Source: Vitis vinifera
Taxonomy: Eukaryota; Streptophyta; Magnoliopsida; Vitales; Vitaceae
Assembly: GCF_030704535.1 (NCBI RefSeq)
Contig: NC_081815.1
Location: 1,937,001 to 2,001,000, forward strand
Reading direction: 5' to 3'
DNA length: 64,000 nt
Below the pieces are notes generated by a model. The model was given only the letters and a program-made list of their open reading frames with translations, searched no databases and was not told where the DNA came from. Positions within the stretch are counted from its first letter, which is position 1, and each line of letters opens with the position of its first letter. The position numbers were made by a program, and so were the translations under genes. Positions 1-11,404 of the stretch are shown one piece after another.

Positions 1-117
1 TTTTCAAAACTCAAGGGATTTGCACATATCACTTAAGCTAATATTTGCCTTTTCCAGACAGACTAGGATGAGGAACTCTACTGAGGCCGAGTTGTTAGTG
101 TTATCAGGAAGCTAAAG

Positions 118-993
118 TTTTTTTTGATAAGTAAAAAAAATTATATCGAATAAGAAGAAAGTACACCCAAAGGGCGACCCGAAGCATACAAGAGGTATAC
201 AACTATCACCAAATAGAAGAATCTACAAAAAAGAGGGGTAACAAAAAACATCACCTGGCCTCGTCTAGAGCCCAACCAATAAAAAAAGTTAATTGAAGGA
301 AGAGGCCCTTCATCTATACAGAACTTAGTTCAGGCCCAAAGAGTTTAAACAAAGGAGTTTTTCATCATTTGAATTGACAGCTCCTTGTTATCAAAGGCAA
401 TTCCATTCCCTTCTAAACTGTCCAAAAAATACAAATAGGGGCTGTCTTCCAAGCCTTTTTGTGTTTCTTGCTCACAAAAGAACCATGCCACCTGAGAAGT
501 GTCTCTCTAACTGTCAAGGGAAGAACCTATGACACCCCAAAGAGAGCACAAAGTAAATGCCGTAGCACCCTGGCCTTAACACAGTGAAGCAGGATGTGGT
601 CAGTGGTCTCTTCTTCAACATGACAAAGGATGCATATGTTTGCTAAAGACCATCCCCCTCTTTTTTACCTGAGACAAATGATACTCCTTGGAAAAGGGAC
701 TGCAACACCTATAGCTTTAAAGCATCATAGAGAGACTTAACAGAAAACTTCCTGTACTTTGTCACTGTCCAAAGCACCCTATCTTCCAAGTCACGGGACA
801 CCCTCTTCTGTTGGATTCTTGAAAGAAACCTCTTCACTATATCCAACTCCCAATCATTAAAAGACCTAGAGAACATCGGATCCCATCTGCCACCCTCTAT
901 TGTGGGGTCCCATACATCTTCCACCCACACCTCCTTTGAAGAGGCAAGAGCGAAAAGAGAAGGAAAAGAAACACACAAGGTTAACAGTTTCAT
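118..993 (-). mobile_element. 5'-truncated L1-type LINE, 3' end
   Basis: Read on the minus strand, this segment encodes about 94 residues typical of the C-terminal zinc-binding region that follows the reverse transcriptase in plant L1 elements (residues such as VWVEDVWDP, RSFNDWELD and VLWTVTKYRKFSVKSLYDAL). Further downstream the reading is degraded. The element ends at the left edge in a poly(A) tail, seen as a T run at 118-125 followed by GATAAGT. Only the 3' end of the original 5-7 kb element is present, so it is a dead insertion that was cut short at its 5' end. I could not find a convincing target-site duplication; the right border near 993 is only where coding similarity stops. It lies just upstream of the visible KEA exons, probably in an intron of that gene. 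Confidence 0.8.
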
Positions 994-1305
994 CTTGGCT
1001 TATTATGGAATAATTCCTTTTGTAGGGCTTTGTGTTTTGCTTATCTTAGTGGGAAGATCCTTGATTTGTATGCTTTCTTTGCACTTGCTTCTCTTGAATC
1101 CTGAGCATGACAAATGCTGAGACTAAATTCCTGAGTCAGAGAGGTGTTGTTGCTACCTCTAATGGTTATTGGGGTTTGGATTATGGCCTCACCTGCTTAT
1201 ATTTTACCATTTGCACTTTATTTTTCGTTCTGAATCATCTCTCTCTTTTCCTATGTAGGATAGGAGAGGTCCTTTATTTTCTCTAACTTTCTTGGAGATT
1301 CACTG

Positions 1306-1360
1306 TTGAATAAAAGATGGTATTTTTTTTTTTGATAAGTTCTTGAATAAAAGATGATAT
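1306..1360 (-). mobile_element. Minimal 19-bp LINE insertion with 18-bp target duplication
   Basis: An 18-bp sequence, TTGAATAAAAGATGGTAT (1306-1323), recurs with one mismatch at 1343-1360. Between the copies lie only 19 bases, a run of T followed by GATAAGTTC. The T run plus GATAAG is the same 3' terminus seen in the LINE at 118-125. The simplest reading is a target-primed insertion that was aborted almost at once and left only the tail. It lies in an intron of the KEA gene. Confidence 0.7.
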
Positions 1361-1922
1361 TGTTCAATTACTTGATTGAGTTTTCAGCTGCACTCATTCT
1401 TTAGTTTACACCCTGCTACTCTGCAACACAGTTTTAAAGCTTAGTTACCATTTTCTTAACTTCTAACTGCATCTACAATAACAGTTATTTAGGCTCAACT
1501 ATTCACATTAACATCCTGCAGTTGGCTACTTGACCACCCTCTTTATACCAGCTATTATCATACACGAATGTCCCCATTTCTATTTTAAAAGCATTCCATG
1601 TGTCGTGTCTTCATGAGCAATTGTATATGCAATTCTAAACGTAGTTTACATAGAAAAATAGGTCCATGTAAGCTTGCTCAAATTTAGGATCTGCATCATC
1701 TTTTGGCAATCATGTTACTTGGTCTCATGTACACAAGTAGTGAACTCTGAAATTTTTTGTCAATGCTTTTTAATTTCTGGAACTAGTACAACATTATGTA
1801 GATTTTCAGTATTCTATGGATTATTCTAATTTTATTGTATTTTTATTGCTAATTGAGAAACCTAACATTTACATGTGAGGCTGCCATGAGTTTTTGCTCT
1901 TATATGGGTTCATTTTCTTTAG

Positions 1923-3864
1923 GTTGAGCCTATCCGCAACTTCTTTGCCGCTCTTTTTCTCGCCAGCATTGGGATGTTGATACATGTTCATTTCCTTTGG
2001 AATCACGTTGATATTTTACTCGCAGCTGTTATATTGGTGATCATTATAAAAACTATTGTGGTTTCTACAGTGGTCAAGGGATTTGGATACAACAATAAGA
2101 CTTCACTTCTTGTAAGATTTTGCTGAACTACCAATACGGTTAAGCTGCATTGCATCTTATTCCATACATTACCATTGACAGAGGACCTTAGGTGATTCCA
2201 CATGTGTAGGTTGGAATGTCTCTGGCACAAATTGGGGAGTTTGCTTTTGTTCTTCTAAGCCGTGCTTCTAATCTTCATCTAGTTGAGGTTTGTGTTTCAA
2301 TTGTGAGCTTTGTGTTTTTTTTTCTTTGTTTAAATATTTTAATTGAGTGTGTTCACCTTAATTCCAAGAAGAGTTTGTGATATCAAGTGAAGCTGCCTTT
2401 CAGAGTTATTAATCCTAGTAGAAAAATATGAAGAATAAAATCACAGGCTTACATGTGCAATATGCAATTAATAAATTGCCTAAGCTTTATATAAAGTGTG
2501 CAATCCTTTTTCCCATGAGTTTCAATCATAATACTGAGTGCAAGTTTTCCCCTTTGTTGTCTTGTGTAATTGGGTGATGTAATTTGAAGTTTCACCACTT
2601 GTTACAGGGCAAATTGTACTTACTGCTTCTCGGCACTACTGCTCTCAGTCTGGTATGCATGCCATTTCTTACATCTTGAAGTGAAACAATGTGAAATGTA
2701 GAGTTCTCTTGCATGCTTGTGTTGAATCTATTTAATGGTTTGAAGATTCACACTTGTGAGCCAGTGAGGAACCAATTGTTTTGACTTATAATTTGGTGAT
2801 AGCTTGCACCATTAAAAGGTTTTCAACCAAAACTTAATCCCAGAAACACTTGTGGTAAGCTATTATAAAGGATTGACCTAAAATTTCTTGTTGTCTGTCC
2901 ACCTAATGCAACCCTAGTCCTTCTCTGGGCTGAGCCTCTTCTATGAAAGATAAGACTTCAAACTGGTTGGAAATGCGTTAAAGGAATATTGAGTGGCAAT
3001 CCCTGCCATGATTGCTTAGTTTTGGCCTGACTTTCAAACATGTATGCCCATCAATGATAGAAAAATGGCAGAGAATGAATTGGAGGGCCTGCAAAGTTTG
3101 TACAACACCCATGAGGCAGCTGTGGAAATTCAGTGGTACTGAAATTCGCAAGACATCATTTTCTGGATGAATATTTCCTCAATAGTCAGTGAACCTTCTA
3201 AATTGGATTTCTCTTTTATATGTTATGAGAGACCAAAGACTTTAATCACTGGGATTCAGGTAATCTAAACCAAACAAATTGCCTAGCGATGATATTTTGC
3301 TCATTCTTATAGTTTATGGTTGACTGTTTAAGCAGAAAATCAGACTGGGACTCTTCTAATTCTTGGTTGGAAATAGATTTGGCTTGTTTCGGTTGAATAG
3401 AATTTTTAAATGAAAATAGTCACTAAATCAGGTTGAAACTATACCAGTTTGAAAGTAATTTTAATTTTTTTTATGCAATGTTTATTCAAATGTTATCTAT
3501 TAAATCCAGTTCATTTGAGTTCAGATTTTGAACTATTGATGCAAAACAAATATGCAGGTCACAACACCATTGCTTTTCAAGCTGATTCCTGCTGTTGTAC
3601 ATCTTGGGGTACTGTTGCGGTGGTTCTCTCCTGATGTTCCAAGTGAGGTAATCATCTCCCTTCAAACACTTCCCTATTCACTCAAATTTGTCACCAGGCA
3701 AAAAGTGCTTTACTTTACGGTTTTGCCTAATCCTTGCTGGAGCAAGTGTTTTGAGGTATCTTGAATATGATTTCTCCTCCCAGATTGGATTTAAAGGAGA
3801 TAGCTTTCGAGCAGACAGTGCTAAGCGTATTACTTTGATGGTCCAAGGCTCTCATGATTCATGA
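1923..3864 (+). CDS. KEA: K+ efflux antiporter (KEA4/5/6 class), C-terminal exons, partial
   Basis: Five exons (1923-2111, 2210-2287, 2608-2652, 3558-3647, 3784-3864) join in frame to give 160 residues and a stop (TGA 3862-3864). The 5' exons lie left of the window. The peptide begins VEPIRNFFAALFLASIGM, passes through several hydrophobic membrane spans and the GMSLAQIGEFAFVLLSRAS segment of cation/proton antiporter-2 proteins, and ends in a soluble tail, LMVQGSHDS. Arabidopsis KEA4, KEA5 and KEA6 carry nearly the same C-terminus and move K+ in exchange for H+ in Golgi, trans-Golgi and prevacuolar membranes. All exons are phase 0 with GT/AG borders. The family lacks the C-terminal KTN domain found in KEA1-3, and this copy agrees. 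The 3' UTR probably runs to about 4270. Which of KEA4, 5 or 6 it is cannot be settled from this end alone. Confidence 0.93.
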
Positions 3865-4889
3865 TATTAAATAAAACATGAACCAGAAAAATGCAAATTT
3901 CAGGCTTTACCTGATGGGCTTCTTATACTCTGGAGGACAGGTGCCTAAAAGTGCAAAGGAGGTTGACTGAGTGAACAAAATTTTCATATTAGAAAGCTCC
4001 TCATATGTTGCCTACATTACATATGTATTTCTGACAAAGCCAGTGGAAGAAAGTGCCAACAGAGATGAAGAAATGAAGAAGCCCTGTGGATAGAACCGTT
4101 TGCCAACTTTCACTAACCTCTAATTCAGGTCATTGCGATTCTCTCAGATGACCTATTTTGTGTAAAATAGCATCCATTTTATTGTGTAATTCTTTTCAAA
4201 TTTTCCCCTTTTTTCCTTTTTGGCTTTAATTTGATGGCTTTCAATTCTTTTTTCATTTCCTTAAGATAAATGTCAACTATCAATGCTGTTATTAAATGCA
4301 CAAATGTATTAACTGATGTCTTGTTCATTTAATGACACCACACTGACCGGATTTTGCTTTGTTTCTATCTAGTTAACAAACATTATTTGCCTATCTCCTC
4401 AACTCTTCATTTATTTAGACTTAGTTTCAGTTTAATCTTTTAGAAATAATGAAGTTACTTGGTGGTGTTATCATTAACTGGGTTGCATATAGGTAGGTAT
4501 AAGAAAACACTCTGCTTCATATAGAACTAGAGGTGGTTGGCTTGCTCTCATGAGGAATTTCAAATGCCTTAGAAACCATTTTAAGGTAGTTTTAGAGAGA
4601 ATATTGAGAAATGGGGAGTAAGGAAGCTACCAGTTGAAAATTCATCATTCTCTTCTAATGTGATAATCAATGTTGATAGATGATGTGGTGTTGAGGCTAT
4701 ACTGACGTTGGAGCTCTCATCCACTGCAGCTTTTGACAGGGAGCTTGTCTTCATCAACTTGGATATGGTATCTTAGTACAACCTTTTTCTTTATTGAATT
4801 ATTGAATGCTGAGACAGTTTTTGATAGAGAAGATTATGTGCTTCTTTTCATATCTTAATGGCTCCCAGACAATCTAAAAAGTAGAGCGT

Positions 4890-7800
4890 TCAATTGGCAT
4901 AACTAGACAGAAAGTTATGTGTTTTTTGTTGGTCTCAAACTCGTGGACAAGCTTTGTTTATCCTCTTTCCTTATCCTTCTAGTTGACAGTAGTACTCCCC
5001 AAAAAGTTTATAGGTGTGTCACCTTCTCAGTCTCACAACTCATCCCCACCCAAACTCCATCCATATGGTAACACTATCAAGGCTGTAATTTCTGGAAAAA
5101 TATATAAAAAGTATATTCAGGGTGCCCAGGATTCCCATTATTTTCACCCTTGGATGCAATTTTGACCTTGGAAGCATTTGGATCCCAACAAATTACTACA
5201 CCTCTGCAGATCAAAAGTTGTTTCAAATGTAGTATGAAAGTTCATATACCTTGCCAGTGACGACCCTTACGACGACTCATAATAAAGGCAGAAGGTCCCA
5301 GTTGAATCTGTATAATGTCCATTCCAGGTCACTTCTCATAAATGATCTTGGTCATGATATGAGTTAGGCAACACGATTAACGATCAATTGAGTGGTACAG
5401 ACATTACATGGTCACTTTGAGATGACATCACGTCTTCTCTGAATGTATAGTAAAACAAGCTCAACCACACACGCACAAATACTTGTCGCGCAACTTGCCT
5501 GAGACAAGTCAGCATAAGATATCTACAGTATACAAAGATGGAAGAAGAGTGTTAGGAACACAGAAGGTGTGTGAGAAACGATAAAAATTGTGGATAAAAA
5601 CATGATGGTATGCTCGGTCACTAGTTGTCCGATAGAATATCTCTGATCATTGCAAAGATTTATCATTTTATTTGCTTAACATATGTTTATATATTAAATA
5701 TTGGTGTGTTTGATAGTATGCTTAGTATACAAGGACCAGACAAGTAATTTGTCAGGTGGGCCTCATTGTGAAGAGACATGCCCACAAGTCATCCATTCAA
5801 GAACAAAAGGGAAAAATTATTGGCGCCTATGGTAGGCATTATGCAAGTTGAGCTGAGGGACTAACAGGATGATATATGCACAGCCGGCCCCAAAAAGTTG
5901 AGGATAAGAATTGGATGATGATAATGACAATGAGGATAATTGCGGATCATTAGAATTGTGTAACAAGGACGTGAAAAATGTGAGTTTAGTATGTGCAGAT
6001 TGGTGACGGAGGAAGGGACCAAATAAATAATTGCATTGGAGGTAAGTAAAATATACATAGCGGTTGAGAGGTGACTATATTCCAAGGTCATCTATATCCA
6101 AGTAGGTAGATTTGTGTACACTAGGTAGCCATTTTGTCATAAGGATCTCTATAACATGCATCCAGAGTCTGTGCTTCCTTCTAGGTATAATGCCTTAAAA
6201 ACCAGTTTTCTACACTCATCTCTCTGTAACAAGGACACTGGCGGAGGGGTAGATGTCTAACACTAGTATGTGGTGGTGTCCGCCATGGCAGCCATAAGAC
6301 AAAACTCAACTGTGGCATGGCTGTCAAAGCCTGAGATGCGTTCAACACTAGTATGAGAGTGTCAGATTTTCCAATTCAAAAGTCGATATCAAGTGAAAGG
6401 AAAGGAGCATAGTGGTCCCTTAACCTCTAAAACAGTTCCCCATGGAAAAGCGAGATATAATTTGGATGGCAAAGCTAGACAGAAAGTGCCCTGAGAGCTG
6501 AAGCTGCACTTCTTCACAGCTTGTGGATAAGCTTCTTTGCTCTTTCCTTATCTTCAGAATGATAGTTAGAAAGCTTAATATGTGTCAATTTCTTCAGCAC
6601 ACAATCCATCTTTTTCCTTAAGAGTTCATGTAGGCTACTCATCCAGGTCCTACTACAGTGGTCCAAGCCTGAACAGGGGTTCACAGAATCAAAAGCTTTT
6701 GGTTGATTTCCAATGGGTCCACAAATCCTAATCATCCAACCAAAATTTTTGTCATTACATCCGACAGTTATAAAATTTAAACCATGAAAAAGCAGCAGAT
6801 TCCTGAAGAATATGTCTCATGAGGTCCATTGTCATTGTACGCCCTTCTCCATGAAGTCATTTCAATGACAATCTGACAATGCAGACATAAATGGGTGTAA
6901 GAAACCATCATTTCAGCTCAGTATAATTAGGGACTTAAATTTTATCCCATAGCCTATTGGGTCATCAGAAACTTGGGATCAGCTTATGGACAGTAAATGA
7001 AGAAATCAACTGAAAAAAGCTGTGGGGCAGTAAGGATTGACAAGATATATAATAACATGATAATATTTTGTCATGAATTGTAATTCCCTCAAACAATCTG
7101 ACGCATGGGGGTGTGGTGTTTTTAGCATATGCTATCATGAAAAAATGGATTCTGTCAACCTCCAGGTTTACATAGACATGTGAGGGTAGAATTTTGGTTC
7201 CTTGGTGGGCATATAAGTCTTGTCTTTTAAACTATGCTCTGTACATATGACTCATCAAACTTATCTATCAAAACAGATTAGTGGGTGGGTGGCCCTCATC
7301 TTAGATGAACTGTGCCCCATATCACCCATTTAAGAATAGGAAGTCTAGACCAATTGATGCCCTGCAATAGCAACCTAATGTGTACTGGATATTTGTGGAA
7401 TATAGCAACAAGATTTATGGAACCAACCCCAAAAGAAGTTGGGATTAGGATTGGATGATGATGAAGACTGGCAACTTTGGACTGTGAAGCCATGGGTATG
7501 CAGATTACTAAATCTGTTCTTAAGGTCAATTGCACATGCATACAAAATTCTATCCTCCATAGAAAACATGTGAGACTATCAAAATAGACTTATGAGGTCC
7601 TAATGTGTTCTGGATATTTGTGGAATAGAGCAACAAGATTTATGGAACCAACCCCAAAAGAAGTTGGGATTAGGATTGGATGATGATGAAGACTGGCAAC
7701 GTTGGACTGTGAAGCCATGGGTATGCAGATTAGTAAATCTGTTATTGGGGTCACTTGCACATGCATACAAAATTCTATCCTCCATAGAAAACATGTGAGA

Positions 7801-8260
7801 CTATCAAAATAGACTTATGAGGTCCTTTTGGAAAGCAACCAAAAATTTTTGACACCTCATTGATAGCTATAGCCAGTAAAGAAGACATGTTTGTTTGTTC
7901 AAATGTCACTATTCCTAAAAAGGGCTCATCAAACACGACAACCTATATGTTGTCAGGTAGAAAAATTCAGAGACACAGATAGTTAAGGATGGTGGGCACA
8001 CATTCTTACAAAGCACATATATGATTCTACAACTTGTTTTTTACCTTGTAGTTATACATGTTTATGTTTATATCCAGAAAATGCTTCTACAGTCTTCTTT
8101 ACAATTTGTGGACTAGCTTTTGTGTCTCTCCTGCCTTATCTCTATGATAATAACATCAAGTGGCCAAGAGATGTGTCAGATTCTTAGTCACACAATTCAC
8201 ATACTTTCCCATTTGCAAGACAAGATCTTGCTGCAAGTTGTCGTTGTTGGTGGATTATCT
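4890..8260. repeat. Diverged repeat units spaced about 1.57 kb apart
   Basis: Two kinds of segment recur at similar spacing. Segment A is marked by TAGACAGAAAGT followed by a GTGGAYWAGCTT block and a CTTTCCTTATC-like block, near 4905-4985, 6474-6560 and (weaker) 8090-8160. Segment B contains CCCCAAAA, then GTTGRGGAT/GGATT, then ATTGGATGATGAT, near 5750-6080 and 7300-7580. Spacings are about 1.57, 1.58 and 1.55 kb. In unit 2, on the minus strand, segment A is part of a 73-residue open frame ending KDRAKKLIHKL-like (seen as EDKERAKKLIHKL), which I do not recognise. The CCCCAAAA-GTTGGGAT-ATGATGATG pattern resembles the 3' tail of plant RTE LINEs or their SINE partners. The units are old and diverged, and their borders are uncertain. 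Confidence 0.5.
7374..7823. repeat. 225-bp tandem duplication, two copies
   Basis: Copy 1 (7374-7598) and copy 2 (7599-7823) match almost base for base with a period of exactly 225 bp. A few substitutions separate them, for example TGTACTGG versus TGTTCTGG at the start. Both contain the CCCCAAAAGAAGTTGGGAT block of the older repeats around them. The low divergence shows that this copy event is much younger than the 1.57-kb repeat structure. Confidence 0.9.
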
Positions 8261-9747
8261 GCCTCTGGAAGTTTTAATTTTGGTCCTAGCAGAGTCTGAA
8301 ACATAATGGAGAAGTTTCGAGTCTTTGCAGTCCTTGATTCGGTCAAGTAAAGTATTCAAAGTAACGTGAAATGTAATCTTAGAAATTTAAATGTTTGTTC
8401 AACTATAAAGTCATGGTTGCATGTGGCATATTCCATCTTCATCGGTCCAAGGTTCCCTATTTGAAATTTGATTTCTAATTCCTGGTCTTTTCTCTGATGC
8501 TTATTGTTTACAACACGTACATGGCTGCCTTACCGTAAGTAAACTCCTGACTTGGTAGTTAGTTTCCTCATTGCAAAAGCTTGACTGAAAGCTGGAGAAT
8601 CTTGTGTACTAATCACGCAAATAGTGTAGATTATATCTGTAAATCTCTGCATTTCTTTTATAGGAAAACTAATAGATAAGAAGAAAGAGTCGTAATCTGT
8701 AGCTATTCAGAGGTTCATTTGGTTCAAGTTTGGCTCAGCCATTGTTCTCTTAAATTTCCATTTTTACTTGCTGGGTTTGAATCTACAGAAACGCCATTTC
8801 TGGTGGTCCAATCCCTCATGTCACGACAAATTATGCCTAGTCTTGTCAGTGTCGTAAATTTATTTATATGTACACTGCACTTTTCCTGGGGAAATCTAGT
8901 CATTTTATTATTATGCTTGATCTTGGAAAAGGCCAATATCAAATTTGCAGCCTCAAACTCTAAAGAAAACGATAATCAAGTGTTGCTCTGTTTGTTTGCT
9001 AAGAAAGTGGAGAGGAAAATAGCCTTAATATCCCTACAAAAGCAAATCTCAACCACAGACAGGCTTTTCCATTTTTCTGCCTTCCCCCTATCTGATATAC
9101 AGACAACAAATGGAACATAACAATTAGGAGGAAGGATGGAAAACCATTATTCTCAATTATTGTATTTCTTTTGGACAACTATCCTTGTCAATACAGCTAA
9201 AATCTCCTCTCTTAATCCCTACAAAGGATGAATTGTTGGGACTACATAATAGTGGTTAGGTACTGATAGGGATGGTCTCCTTCACCTCTAGCGTTGGCTG
9301 CGGCGATGATTCACAATGAAATCATCGGCGTCACAGGTGCATGAACATAGATATTTTTATCACTTACCATGATAATAACAAATTTTCACATGTATCATCA
9401 TCTCTTTTAAGAATTCAAAAGATGAAGAAGATGCCACATGGGTTGAAAACTGTAGCTAATCTGAATGAACCATCACCTGTGTTTCAGTCTAGAACCAACA
9501 AAAGAAAAGGGTTCTGGGGTCTCTGATAGAACAGTAAATATATTTACTAATAAATGTTAGCTACTTGTATTATGGTATAATCAATAGGTTCATTAATCCA
9601 AATTGGAAAGAACAAGAAAGGGACCGAGCCCTCTGTTGAAACATACTAACTACACCAGCTCTGAGAGAATATTTGGTTTCTTTGATCCGCTTGAGCTCAG
9701 AATGGTATCCAAATGGTAAGTTCTGTGCCTTCTCCAAGGATTCTTTA

Positions 9748-11404
9748 TTAGACAACACTAATTGCTCCAATTAAAAGGGAAGTTGGGGATGATTTCTTTC
9801 GATCCCGAGGCCTAGGAGCAAGTGTGAGCTCTAGATCATCAGGTACTGCATTTGGAGGAACGGGTTTTGTTGCAGCTGCAGGCTGTGGTCGGGAATCGAT
9901 CAATCCATATAGCCAAACTGGCACGGTATTATGGGATGGAGGTAGTTGAGAATGGTCAGTTTCTGGATTATCTGATTTAATAACTTTTCCAGAGGAATTA
10001 AGGTCTATCTGCAGGGGCAGAGAGGTTTCCTGGCGACCTTCATATTGAGAGCTTGCTATGTTGAGGTATTGTGTGGGAATGTGATCGCTCGGTTTGGGAC
10101 AAAAACTGTATACATGTTGACCAGCCATGTTGCTATTCCCAACCTACCATGTTCAGGAGAGGAAGAATGTGAAAATCAAATGAATGATTCATTAACTATG
10201 AATATGAGAATCAAACAGGAAGTGAAATTAAATTAGGCAGAGTCATGTACCATGTCGAAGAGGCTTGAACGCCGCTTCTTCTTGCTGAGGGTCGCCTGTC
10301 GGAGAAAATACTTCTGAGCATGGCTGGCCACTTGGGTTGGAGTTCTTGTAGTCACAAAGTTTCTAGAGATCCCCCTCCAGTCACCCTTCCCTAGCTTCTC
10401 AAGCCCAGCTAGAAACGTCCGATGCTCCTCCTCTGTCCATGGGACTCCTAACATCCAACCATAAAAACATTGACATCATCCAAATCAAACACCAATATGC
10501 AAAAGGTCACAAGCACCAAAAATGAAAGGTGAAACAAGAGATTTGATATAGCTATCTTCCTATGCAGTTTGCTATAGAATTGGTGAAGAAAATGACAGGG
10601 AACCAGACTACCAAACGTACGAGTAGGAACCACCAAAAAGTCCCCCTGAATATGCTTAAATGATGAAACAAGAGCACCCAAACCTGAAGAAACTAATTCA
10701 AACAAAAAGTTCTTGGATGGCTTTTGGGTTTGCAGAGAATATTTGAACGATTGCCATATTTGAAAATTGTCATGATATGATCAGGAAGAAAAAGAAAAGT
10801 ATCCATACAATTTACAAATATGATGATACCATGTGTTGAGAGAGGGAGATTCCTGATAGATTTCTTGCCTCAACATAGTAGCTTTAAAAACAAAACTTGG
10901 GTTTTGCTCCAAAATATCAGGGAATTCATGAAGGTATCCAGGAAGAAGAAAAGAAACAGAGAGAGAGAGAGAAGCCAGATACAGAGAGGCACATACAAGA
11001 ACACCATGAAAATATTTACAGAAAAGGGAAAAAAAAAGAAGGAAACCCCAACTGTTAATGTCAAACATAGTGATAACAAGAATAGAATTCATTCCAGGCT
11101 CACCCTTCTTCCTCTCTTGGCTTCTAGCTATAAGACCATCAGAGAGATAGCCATTCATGGCTTTATCAGAATTCTCATCCATTGAAACTCGTGATGAGCA
11201 TAATGAAGAAGATGGGGAAGGTGACGAGGCTAATGATGACGGCAAGCTCTCCATGCTAAAACTCTTCTTCATAGCAATAGAAGATGAAGATAGGTCAAGT
11301 TGCACCCCAAAGAGCCTGAGTCCGCCAACAACGGTGCCCTTGTAACTGATACAGGTCCTTGAATTATGGCCTATGTTTCCACAATGTGAGCACTTTCTGC
11401 CCAT
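9748..11404 (-). CDS. MYB-related SHAQKYF repressor with zinc knuckle (MYBS3/KUA1 class)
   Basis: Three exons on the minus strand (11404-11104, 10447-10251, 10143-9748) encode 297 residues. The N-terminus carries a CX2CX4HX4C zinc knuckle ([14 protein letters not shown]), then RLFGV at about residues 31-35, a known plant repression motif. Exon 2 holds the single MYB repeat: [20 protein letters not shown], then [13 protein letters not shown], the class signature that binds TATCC/I-box-like DNA in this family. Near the C-terminus is DLELTL, an LxLxL (EAR) motif. Two separate repression motifs argue for a transcriptional repressor. The start was set at MGRK because the family begins there; the open frame runs on upstream only to a GTG codon. 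A GA-rich stretch at about 11455-11485 lies in the leader. The best Arabidopsis match I recall is At5g56840; MYBS3 and KUA1 are other family members. Confidence 0.93.

Larger units (their letters stand above)
4270..9747. other. Gene-poor interval with diverged repeats
   Basis: No supported gene is present between the KEA 3' end and the MYB gene. The open frames here are short, with no recognisable domain. The interval holds repeated segments spaced about 1.57 kb apart (4890-8260) and one recent 225-bp tandem duplication (7374-7823), listed separately. From about 8340 to 9747 I see nothing beyond ordinary AT-rich sequence; the 133-residue open frame at 8719-9120 has no family features. Confidence 0.6.

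Noticed and set aside
1-115. Possible upstream KEA exon at the left edge
   Set aside because: No frame gives the conserved residues expected before VEPIRNFF (…QHTLEQ), so the upstream exon is probably outside the window.
8719-9120. 133-residue plus-strand open frame
   Set aside because: No domain, no orthologue recognised, no splice or promoter support, and the composition is that of random AT-rich sequence.
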